This document shows, one piece after another, positions 53,201 through 59,983 of a stretch of 59,983 nt of DNA. This DNA comes from Deltaproteobacteria bacterium (GTDB taxonomy: Bacteria > Myxococcota_A > Polyangia > JAAYKL01), in assembly GCA_029565915.1 (NCBI GenBank), contig JAKQNG010000108.1, positions 1 to 59,983 of the forward strand, written 5' to 3'. The notes under the pieces were generated by a model. That model was not told the DNA's origin. It searched no databases and saw only the letters and a list, made by a program, of their open reading frames with translations. The stretch's first letter is position 1. Each line of letters begins with the position of its first letter. The position numbers were made by a program, and so were the translations under genes.

Positions 53201-56200
53201 CCGAGTGCGCCCTCCAGGCGGTCACCCAGGTGGCCCGGCTCGATCTGGAAAACAACCGGCGGGATCGGGCGGCCCAGTTCCTGCTGGAAGGATCGGCCCT
53301 TCCCTTTGATACGGCGCGCCATCGCTTTCTGTTGACCCAGGCGGCCACCATGCTGACCGAAGCGGGCAACGCACCGGCGGCCATCGAAGTCTACCAGCGC
53401 ATTCTCGAGCGCTCCCCCGACGATGTGGACACCCTCGAAAAACTCGACGTGCTGCTCGAAAAACAGAGCCGCTCCCTCGAACTGCTCGCCGTGCGGCGCA
53501 GGCGTCTGGAGCTGGCCGGTGGGGGTGATCTGAAGGTGCAGCTGCGCCTCGATCTGGCACGACTGGGGGGACTGCTGGAGGGCAGCGATGCCCGCGCGGA
53601 GCTGCTGCGGCAGAATCTGGCGGACGCTCCCGGCCATCCCGAGTCGCTGGCGGCGGTGCAGGAACTGCTGGAAGTCCGGGGCCAGTGGACCGAGCTGGCC
53701 CGCATTCTGGGCGAACAGGCGGAGTACCTGCTGACCGCGGGTGATCGGGAGCGGGCCGCCGCCCTGTTTGATCGGATGGCCGCCATCTGCGAAACCCGCC
53801 TCTCGGATCGGGATCGGGCCATTGACGCCTGGACAAAAGTAGCGGAGCTGCGCACGTCGGCCGCCACGCTGGATGCCCTGGCGCGATTGCACGCGAAAAA
53901 GGGCGATCTGGCCCAGGCCGCCCACTGGCTGCTGGCGCGGCTCGAAATCGCCGGCTCCGAAGAACGCGTATCCACCATGATCCGGCTGGCGCGGACCTGG
54001 CTGCAGATCGGCCGTGGGGACGATGCCACGCAGATTCTCGAAAATGCATTTGAACAGGCGCCGCAGAACGCAGAGGTGCGCAAGCTGCTGCTGGAACAGT
54101 ACCGGGAACAGGGTGTCACCGAAAAGCTCGCCGTGGTTCTGGAGAAATCCACGCAGAACGTGAAGGACAGAAAAACCCAGCTCGCCTACGCCAGGGAAGC
54201 GGCGAAGCTCTATGTCACCCGGATGGGCACACCGGCCCGGGCGGTGAGCGTGCTGAAAACCGTGGTGGAGGCCGATCCGGAAGACGACGAGGCAAAGGCG
54301 ATGCTGGCCGACAGCCTGCTGGAGGCAAAGCTGTACGACGAAGCAAAGGTGCTGCTGGAACAGATTCTGGAGGGATTCGGCCGACGCCGTTCGCCGGCCC
54401 GTGCCGCCATGCATGCCAAGCTGGCCAGCGTCCTTCACGCCCAGGGCGACCTGGTGACCGCCCTCGACCATCTGGAACAGGCGGCGAAGATGGACACGCA
54501 TAACGTGGCCATTGCCTGTCGACTGGCCGAACTGGCCAGGGAAAAGGGCGATCTCGACCTTGCAGATCGCACCTGGCGTTCACTGCTCATGACCGTGCGG
54601 CGCGAGCAGCCCGAAGGGGCCACGGCGGAGGTCGGACCTGCCCGGATCCTGCTGGAGCTGGCACTGATTGCCGGAGAAAAGGGACAACCGGACAAGAAGG
54701 CGGAGCTGCAGGAGTCGGCCCTGGAAGCCCTTGCCCAGGATGATTCCCAGGCGGCCGCCCTGGAACTGCGGGCGGAAGCCCTGCAGGAAAACGCCCTGCT
54801 CGAACAGATTTACGCGCGGCGCCTCACGGTGCTGCAGAAGAACATTGTGCGGGGCAAGGTACTGGCAAAGCTGGCCGCCCTGTATGGTGCGGATCCAGCC
54901 CGGCGGGCCCTTGCATTCGACACCTGGCTGAAGGCGGTGGAAGAGGACCCCGGGGCGCCGACCCACCACGATGCGGCCATGGCCCTTGCCCGGGAGCTGA
55001 ACCGTTTTGATGAATATGTCCGGCTGATTTCGGAGCTGCTGGAAAAAACGCGACGGGATGTGGACGCTCTGGTGCGGTGCGAGCTCCTGCTGCGGCTCGT
55101 GACGATCCGCATTGAACGCAACGAAGATCTCGACGAGGCCGCGCGGCTCTTTGCCCAGGCGGAGGAACTGGAGGTGCGGGAGGTGGATGTGATCCGCACG
55201 GGTGCCCGGCTGGCCGGCGCCCGGGGCGATCGGGACGAACAGATCCGCCTGCTGACGCTGCTGTCAAACATGGGCGAAGGGGAAGTGGCCCAGGATGCCC
55301 AGGTGGACGCGCTGTTCCGCCTGGCGGAAATCCACCTGTCCAGCGACGAAACCTTTGACGAAGGCGTTGCCCAGTTGACGAGTGCGTTTTCCCAGTCGAA
55401 CAATTTTGAGCGGGCGGGACGCATCCTGCGTCGGGTGGCCCGCTCCGGTGCCGACCCGAAACGGCTGATCGGTATTTTTGAAAAGGTGGCAAGGCGATCC
55501 CAGGACAACGAGCTGCTGCTCGAATACTTTGAGATGCTGTCCAGATCCGACGACACCACCCCTGCCCAGCTGCAGGAAGGCGCCACGCTGGCCCTTCAGC
55601 TCGGCCGCGAGGAAACCGCGGAGAACCTGATGACCCGCATGGTGGAGGGCCGCGAAACCCATCCCGAACAGGGGGAAGCGATTTCCTGGGCCATGCTGCA
55701 GATGGGACGCCGCCGTCAGGCCGCCGGCGATCTGGCGGGTGCCGTGCGGGAGATGATGGATGCGGCGGACATCACCGACGACGAGGAAGTCTTCCGGTTC
55801 GGTGTGTCCCTGGCGGATCACGTGCGGACACAAGCGGGGGATCTGCTGCTCGCCGCCCGCGTATACGAACGCCTGCTGGATCTGCGGCCGGGGGCAAAGG
55901 AAGCCTGGCAGCCCCTCGCCGACATTTATGCAGATCTGGCCAATATCGAGGGATTTGAATGCCTGGTGGAAGAAACCATGTACGCCATCGAAGATCCGGC
56001 GGAGCGCAACGGCCTTCGTCTCAAGTGGGCCGAACTCCTGCTCCACGAGGAAAACCGGGCGTCTGATGCGGTGGACGTGATGAAAAATGTCCTCCTGGAC
56101 GATCCGGGCAACATCCGCGCCCTGTCCATGCTGTCGGACTACTACATCCGGTCGGGCAGCACGGACGAACTGCTGGAGCTGCTCTCGGATCGCTTTGCGT

Positions 56201-58032
56201 CGGCCTGTGAGCGCCGCGCCGGAGACGAAGTAAGGGGACTGGCCATCGAGCTGGGTCGCCATGTGGACAGGGATGCTGCCCGCACCTGCTATCGCCGGGC
56301 GCTGGAAGTGGTGCCCGCGGATCGAACCCTGCTGCTGGCGCTGATCGACACCCTCGATCCGAAGGAGGACGGACGGGAGCGGGTGGAACTGCTGGAGCGG
56401 ACCCTGGCATCGGAAGAGGGCGAATCCGCGGCGGAGCTGACGCTGAAGGTGGCTTCTGCCTACGCGGAGATGGGCGACGGGGAAGGTGCCACCCGGACCC
56501 TGCGAAAAGGCCACGAGCGGATCCCCGACAACGATCAGATTAAAAAAGCGCTGGAAGCGGACTTCCGCGCCAGGGGCGATTTCTCCGGTCTTGTGGGAAT
56601 GCTTCGCCGCACGGCCGCGGGGTTGTCGGATCCGGCAGCACGGGTCATGGCCTTTGGCGAAATCGCCGACCTCTACCGGGACGAACTGATGGACGTGGAC
56701 GGTGAAATGGCCGCCCTCTCCGCCATTGGCGACGTGCTCGGGGACAACGTGGATTTCACCATCCGGCTCATCGACTGCATGAAGCGGGCGGGCCACCTGG
56801 ACGATGCGCTGGAGAAGGCTTCGTCCACACTGGCGCGGACAGAGGAACCGTCGCAGCGCTTTGAACTGCTGCGCCTGCGCGCGGACATGCTGAAAACCAC
56901 TGGCGACGTGGATGGCGCCCTGTCCGACATGGAAGAAGCCTTTGACATCCGTCCCGCCGACATGGCCGACGGGCTGGAATCCATACTGCGCAGCCGTCGG
57001 GGCATGTGCGCGTCGAACGGCGACGCGGAGGCCGAGCGGGACATCGTGTACAAGCTGGCGGCCCTTTATGAAACCGTGCAACGGCACGAAGACCGCCGCG
57101 CGCTGCTGGTGGACTGGCTCTCCACAGCCGCGGAAGATACCTACGGATGGCAGGCCCTGCTGCAGGTGGAGCGGGCGACCGGAAACTGGGAAGGTGTGAT
57201 TGAGGCCTGCAAGAAGTTGACGGTGCTCACGGCCAACCACGAACAGATCGACATCGCCCGGATCCTGACGGATGCCTGTCGTCGCACGGGACAGCTGGAG
57301 ATCGCCCGCCGGGGACTGGAATATGTGTACCGCGAAAACATCGACGGCATCTCTCTGCGCGATGACCTGAAACAGATCTATGAAGAAATTGGTGCGTGGG
57401 GCGAGCTGGCGTCCTTCCATGCCCACGACGCAAATGCGGCCGAAGACCCGGCCCGTCGGGCAGACCTGTTCCGGAAGGCCGGCACCGCCTATCTGAAGGC
57501 CGGCGACATGGACACGGCATTGCTGGCGCTCAACGAAGCCCTTTCGCTGGAGCCGGAAAACATGGAAGCCGCTGTTCTGGCCATCGACATCGAAATTGAA
57601 AACGGCGATCTGGAAGGTGCGGAAGCCCACGCCACGGATGCCATCGACGCCTGCGCGAAAAAGCGTTCCCCCGAGCTGGCGGCCCTTCAACTGCGCATGG
57701 GCCGCATCGCCGAAAAGAACGGCGACAAGGTGGGCCAGTTGAACTGGCTGGAACAGGCGGCCACCAGCGACCGCTCGGATGCGGGACTGATCGCCCGGGT
57801 GGCGGATCTCGCCGAAGAAATCCAGGAATGGGAAACCGCCCTGAAGGCGCTGCGGAACATCTCCCTCATGAAGGGCGACTGCCCCATCTCCAAGGCGGAG
57901 TCATTTTTCCGGCAGGGACGGATTGCCTATCAGCAGGGCGACGAAAAGCGCGCCCAGCTCTTCGTCAAAAAAGCCATTCAGGAAGACAAGGACTATCAGG
58001 AAGCCATCGACTACCTGGAACAGATATCCTGA
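50275..58032 (+). CDS. Giant TPR-solenoid protein (2585 residues)
   Basis: This intracellular protein lacks a signal peptide or membrane helix. Nearly the whole length is TPR/HAT-type helical pairs of about 34-40 residues, seen as repeats such as ALEYLLALQDLDRGNRSRMS, YGRALEV-type and AIDAWTKVAELRTSAATLD patterns. At least 50 repeats are likely. The C-terminal 250 residues have more regular TPRs ending in QEAIDYLEQIS. The ATG follows GACGGAGGAGAGAGGG. It stays in frame over 7.7 kb, with a strong Arg/Glu/Ala bias. A scaffold for a large complex is likely; no enzyme domain is seen. The phosphatase gene follows after 45 bases. Confidence 0.9.
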   Translation: MSTNANKDNLEKSFSAATAAVENAWDSEEAWTHLEEFCDTAGYEEKVAKVYRRALETKLSGDTFEKVAQRAVAFFNEWFGDSPREIQSLLGRIIEIDDGARWAFNRLTEILSAAGDWDGLFNMYDSALARSRSEERKKELLDEAASIARDMADAPDRALEYLLALQDLDRGNRSRMSTIERMLEKRERWMDLIALWEGQLPVMTPEESLETRLAIADCHIEKTREFEAALFVLKDILMDHPGLDRACALCRRLLDNSDVPAAMRLRALDLLLVNYQAANRPNDMVSALETAISFADPEHRSSLFRRAGSALAILGRDVEAMGHYAALLQQDPSDAEAQKQLRILSSRSKRYDLRAEALQQAALATSDDAIRVSHLCDAAELYVDHLSNTDSAVEIYSQLLTLPDIDSSTALKVAYRLDQLLATTEQDAERLPVLQRIAALEPTAVVRRTVLQEAARLAQQLENTAEALEFWNALLAQNENDLEALSAVIHLQQQQEHWEDVVQFLLRRSKAPVLREQRRSDLVQVAGIQLNYLQDLPAAIDTWISIFNEYGPRADAVEQLDDLLSRAGRYSELADLLRSAADGEWARVQQLLLRLGDIYAKERNDPAAGLTWYGNVLGLQADNPAALAAVTALLEVDTVAPQALEILVAACRRTDDIRSLLALTERRIRLETDEPRRIEVMKEAARLQKDRAGNNGEAFALLCAVLPLSPSDSSVESDILALADGVDGWEEAAKALESAAAVAVDASARQVELLRHAAKIREDHLADYDGALQVCVEILKKKNSDPALISSVIRLSARAGAWARGMYALFLGIETRGTLDEDGLRILESAAAAKDAFAALCASLENAIAETRGLRPGLVRALEMKLSNWYFDRCNDIGRATAAAERAVAADPDDLEARLHLAVFQSDRPGRAYLENLRAIYRLQQAGLEPLLKAAESAVNSLDDYEETRGHVVYLFEEAARLWRLGTALPAGPSAAECALQAVTQVARLDLENNRRDRAAQFLLEGSALPFDTARHRFLLTQAATMLTEAGNAPAAIEVYQRILERSPDDVDTLEKLDVLLEKQSRSLELLAVRRRRLELAGGGDLKVQLRLDLARLGGLLEGSDARAELLRQNLADAPGHPESLAAVQELLEVRGQWTELARILGEQAEYLLTAGDRERAAALFDRMAAICETRLSDRDRAIDAWTKVAELRTSAATLDALARLHAKKGDLAQAAHWLLARLEIAGSEERVSTMIRLARTWLQIGRGDDATQILENAFEQAPQNAEVRKLLLEQYREQGVTEKLAVVLEKSTQNVKDRKTQLAYAREAAKLYVTRMGTPARAVSVLKTVVEADPEDDEAKAMLADSLLEAKLYDEAKVLLEQILEGFGRRRSPARAAMHAKLASVLHAQGDLVTALDHLEQAAKMDTHNVAIACRLAELAREKGDLDLADRTWRSLLMTVRREQPEGATAEVGPARILLELALIAGEKGQPDKKAELQESALEALAQDDSQAAALELRAEALQENALLEQIYARRLTVLQKNIVRGKVLAKLAALYGADPARRALAFDTWLKAVEEDPGAPTHHDAAMALARELNRFDEYVRLISELLEKTRRDVDALVRCELLLRLVTIRIERNEDLDEAARLFAQAEELEVREVDVIRTGARLAGARGDRDEQIRLLTLLSNMGEGEVAQDAQVDALFRLAEIHLSSDETFDEGVAQLTSAFSQSNNFERAGRILRRVARSGADPKRLIGIFEKVARRSQDNELLLEYFEMLSRSDDTTPAQLQEGATLALQLGREETAENLMTRMVEGRETHPEQGEAISWAMLQMGRRRQAAGDLAGAVREMMDAADITDDEEVFRFGVSLADHVRTQAGDLLLAARVYERLLDLRPGAKEAWQPLADIYADLANIEGFECLVEETMYAIEDPAERNGLRLKWAELLLHEENRASDAVDVMKNVLLDDPGNIRALSMLSDYYIRSGSTDELLELLSDRFASACERRAGDEVRGLAIELGRHVDRDAARTCYRRALEVVPADRTLLLALIDTLDPKEDGRERVELLERTLASEEGESAAELTLKVASAYAEMGDGEGATRTLRKGHERIPDNDQIKKALEADFRARGDFSGLVGMLRRTAAGLSDPAARVMAFGEIADLYRDELMDVDGEMAALSAIGDVLGDNVDFTIRLIDCMKRAGHLDDALEKASSTLARTEEPSQRFELLRLRADMLKTTGDVDGALSDMEEAFDIRPADMADGLESILRSRRGMCASNGDAEAERDIVYKLAALYETVQRHEDRRALLVDWLSTAAEDTYGWQALLQVERATGNWEGVIEACKKLTVLTANHEQIDIARILTDACRRTGQLEIARRGLEYVYRENIDGISLRDDLKQIYEEIGAWGELASFHAHDANAAEDPARRADLFRKAGTAYLKAGDMDTALLALNEALSLEPENMEAAVLAIDIEIENGDLEGAEAHATDAIDACAKKRSPELAALQLRMGRIAEKNGDKVGQLNWLEQAATSDRSDAGLIARVADLAEEIQEWETALKALRNISLMKGDCPISKAESFFRQGRIAYQQGDEKRAQLFVKKAIQEDKDYQEAIDYLEQIS

Positions 58033-58077
58033 ACCGGCCCACGTCGTACTTCAACGTGAACGACCCCCGGAGGGAAC

Positions 58078-59748
58078 GTGGAATCCAATTTTGAGTTCAG
58101 CTCTGACCCGGAAGTCGCCAAGCGACAGATGCTGGCGATCCTGTATCTGTTAACCGCGTTCGGCCACGCGGACGGCCGATTTGACATGGCCGAGAAGCGC
58201 TTTGTACAGGAAAAGGTCGCGGCCCTGGTCGACCAGCGCATGAAGGCGGCCGTCGCCAACCCGCTGCAGCGTCTCGCCACCACCGACCGGATGGTTGAGC
58301 AGTACCAGCGCGTAGCGGCCAGAATTGATAAAAAAATTGTTGCCCTGTTCAGCGAGTCGGTGGCCGAAGGGGAGAGCCAGGAGCAGTTTGTCCTCGCCAA
58401 GCTCACCCTGCGTTGCTACGAGCTCCTCCGCCCGTTTGACGAGGCCGCGCGTGAGGTGTTGTTCAAGGTCGTCGACGACTTCATCCTTGCGGACGGGGTG
58501 GCTCATCCGGCCGAAGAGAAGCTCCGGAGCGACCTGCAGCGTCTGCTGGCCGAGCCCATGGAGATCACCGATTTCGAGGTGATCGAGGATGAGTCGGCCG
58601 GACACGTCCAGTGGGCAGAGGAACAGACCCTCGTCCCCCGCGCGGCGGACCACCCGTTCTTCCAGCGCCTGGAACAGGCCTATCCCCGGGACCCCGCCAG
58701 TTTTGGCAGGATGGCCCCCGAAGACGTGGCCCTGGTCCGAAAGGTGCGCAGCATGCTCGACGCAAGGCGCGCCGCTGGTGCCGGCCGGTTGACGGGCGCC
58801 GGAAGCTTTGCCGATTTCGCCGGGCAGGAGCCGTTCCTCGACGGATATGTGCACGTGCTGCCCCCTTCTTCCAGCGCCGGTTACGAGCTGATCGTGCTGG
58901 GCGATCTGCACGGCTGCTATTCATGCCTGAAGGCGGCGCTCATGCAGACCGACTTTCTCGCCAAAGTGCAGGCGCACAAAGATGATCCCGCGGCGAACCC
59001 GGACACGCGCCTCGTCCTGCTCGGCGACTACATCGATCGCGGCCGGTTCAGCTACGACGGCGTGCTGCGCACGGTCATGCAGCTCTATGTCACTGCACCG
59101 GATGCCGTGATCATGTTGCGGGGCAACCACGAATACTATGTGGAGTACAAGGGCCGCATCCTGGCCCCGGTGCGCCCGGCCGAAGGCATGATGGACCTGG
59201 AGGGCATTGCCAGCGACGCGTTCTTTAAAGAGTACATGCAGATGTTTGAAGAGCTGCCTGTGGCACTTGCCTTCGATCGCATCATTTTCACCCACGGAGG
59301 GATTCCGCGCGATACCTCCATGCGCGACAAATGGCAGGATCTGTCATCGCTGAACGACCCCGGCGTGCGCTTTGAAATGATATGGAGCGATCCGGCCGAT
59401 ACGGACGCGGTCCCCGACGAGCTGCAGCAGCAGGTGGCCCGTTTCGGTTACGGGACAGCGCAGTTCCGGCGCTTCATGGCCAGGATCGGCTGTTCGACCA
59501 TGGTGCGCGGGCACGAGCGCATCGTCGAAGGCTTCCGCCAGGAGTACGCGTTTCCCGATGCCAGCCTGTACACGCTGTTCTCCGCCGGAGGGGAGACCTG
59601 CCTGGATCTGCCCGAAACCAGCAACTACCACGAAGTGACCCCCCGCGGGCTCACGGTCCGATGGCGCGACGGTGTGAGCACAGTTACGCCGTTTACCATC
59701 GACTGGGCCCCTTACAATACCTCTGCCCGCAACCGCTTCTACGCCTGA
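58078..59748 (+). CDS. TerB-like domain fused to PPP-family phosphatase
   Basis: This 556-residue protein starts with GTG 58078, preceded by CCCGGAGGGAAC. Residues about 10-165 are a TerB-like helical domain; the AFGHADGRFDMAEKRF and ILADGVAHPAEEK loops have the acidic metal-site pattern of that family. The C-terminal half is a Ser/Thr PPP phosphatase: GDLHGCYS (near 275), GDYIDRG (near 315), RGNHEYY (near 349), THGGIP and RGHE supply the two-metal centre. Substrates are probably phosphoproteins or nucleotides. It likely acts with the giant TPR protein upstream. Confidence 0.88.
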   Translation: MESNFEFSSDPEVAKRQMLAILYLLTAFGHADGRFDMAEKRFVQEKVAALVDQRMKAAVANPLQRLATTDRMVEQYQRVAARIDKKIVALFSESVAEGESQEQFVLAKLTLRCYELLRPFDEAAREVLFKVVDDFILADGVAHPAEEKLRSDLQRLLAEPMEITDFEVIEDESAGHVQWAEEQTLVPRAADHPFFQRLEQAYPRDPASFGRMAPEDVALVRKVRSMLDARRAAGAGRLTGAGSFADFAGQEPFLDGYVHVLPPSSSAGYELIVLGDLHGCYSCLKAALMQTDFLAKVQAHKDDPAANPDTRLVLLGDYIDRGRFSYDGVLRTVMQLYVTAPDAVIMLRGNHEYYVEYKGRILAPVRPAEGMMDLEGIASDAFFKEYMQMFEELPVALAFDRIIFTHGGIPRDTSMRDKWQDLSSLNDPGVRFEMIWSDPADTDAVPDELQQQVARFGYGTAQFRRFMARIGCSTMVRGHERIVEGFRQEYAFPDASLYTLFSAGGETCLDLPETSNYHEVTPRGLTVRWRDGVSTVTPFTIDWAPYNTSARNRFYA

Positions 59749-59790
59749 ACCATTGCGGATCCCGGAATGACGGGTCAGATCTCTGATTCG

Positions 59791-59845
59791 CAAATAACAT
59801 GTAGTTGTTATTCATGTTGCTCAAATAACAACTTGATGTTATCCA
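59791..59845. promoter_or_regulatory. Two tandem ArsR-like operator palindromes
   Basis: Site 1 (59791-59814) is CAAATAAC-8 bases-GTTATTCA. Site 2 (59822-59845) is CAAATAAC-8 bases-GTTATCCA. They start 31 bases apart, about three helical turns. The left half-site CAAATAAC is identical to that in the ars operator at 37.65 kb, whose spacing is 10 instead of 8. A regulated gene probably lies past the window. Confidence 0.5.
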
Positions 59846-59906
59846 GTCGTCCCTGAAAAACCGCAAAGGCCCCGGGAAGATTGATATCTTTTCGTTGTGA
59901 TTCGTG

Positions 59907-59956
59907 ATCAAATCACCATGAAACCGCCGATCGGCCCGAAAAGCTGGTGATTTGAT
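59907..59956. repeat. 12-bp inverted repeat at the right edge
   Basis: ATCAAATCACCA (59907-59918) and TGGTGATTTGAT (59945-59956) are perfect complements around a 26-base loop. It could be a second operator or a structured leader. There is no U-run after the stem, so it is not an ordinary terminator. Confidence 0.5.
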
Positions 59957-59983
59957 GCAGCCCAAAACCCAAGAAAAGACCTC

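Larger units (their letters stand above)
59749..59983. other. Non-coding right edge with palindromes
   Basis: No gene is supported here. The stretch is richer in A and T than the rest. A 90-codon minus-strand frame overlaps the phosphatase end and has no ribosome site or recognisable pattern. Three inverted repeats are present and listed separately. Confidence 0.7.

Noticed and set aside
51463-54501. 1012-codon minus-strand frame inside the giant TPR gene
   Set aside because: High-GC codon bias leaves the opposite strand open. The composition is His/Gln/Arg-rich with no domain pattern, and the plus-strand repeats are clear.
59693-59965. 90-codon minus-strand frame at the right edge
   Set aside because: It overlaps the phosphatase end, has no ribosome site or known pattern, and covers palindromic control sites.

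Overview
The window is about 60 kb of high-GC chromosomal DNA from a Gram-negative bacterium. The evidence for an outer membrane is a TonB-dependent receptor, many lipoproteins with lipoboxes, a LolC/E-type permease and small outer-membrane proteins. Several features resemble Myxococcota or related former deltaproteobacteria: lipoproteins with long Asp-Ser/Asp-Thr linkers, a degenerate Ser/Thr kinase beside a TPR-type partner, PilZ and CHASE signalling proteins, and a giant TPR solenoid. This placement is an inference from gene style, not from a marker phylogeny.

Layout. 1-4 kb: the tail of an NtrC-type regulator, a GH45-like lipoprotein with its catalytic segment at the wrong end, mutY-queH, and a pseudouridine synthase. 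4-7.5 kb: a cobalamin riboswitch followed by a BtuB-like receptor and a BtuG-like beta-propeller lipoprotein. 7.5-17.6 kb: housekeeping genes (PPi-dependent phosphofructokinase, cyclophilin, NAD kinase, rplU-rpmA, cysteine desulfurase-thiI, PilZ protein, LysM/M15-like protein, LolC/E permease, infA, tRNA-Cys). 17.7-23.1 kb: a TPR protein, then a translationally coupled set of algH/yqgE, two tandem paralogous outer-membrane proteins, a secreted zinc-hydrolase-like protein and a lone FliI/SctN-type ATPase. 23-32 kb: a CHASE-PAS histidine kinase, a membrane pseudokinase with a periplasmic partner, a lipoprotein, a double-domain M16 peptidase and a YycJ-like hydrolase. 32-37.5 kb: an alkaline-phosphatase-family lipoprotein lacking one metal ligand, and a large FAD/Fe-S oxidoreductase.

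37.6-43 kb is an arsenic operon: arsR, acr3, arsC, arsM, arsP-like, arsE-like, arsF and arsG, behind a perfect palindromic operator. It combines inorganic arsenic reduction and efflux, methylation, and a module for aromatic organoarsenicals. 43-50 kb holds a Sel1-type lipoprotein, a COG2509-type flavoprotein, pgi, a second Asp-rich-linker lipoprotein, an AmgK-like sugar kinase and rsmG. 50-59.7 kb holds a 2585-residue TPR protein followed by a TerB-PPP phosphatase fusion. The last 235 bases are non-coding and carry two tandem palindromes that share a half-site with the ars operator.

The strongest leads are the apparently circularly permuted GH45 domain, the riboswitch-controlled BtuB/BtuG-like pair, the coupled set ending in an orphan type III ATPase, the Asp-to-Gly change in the alkaline phosphatase, and the paired operators at the right edge. 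Nearly all intergenic gaps are short. No insertion sequence, integrase, CRISPR array or rRNA gene was seen.
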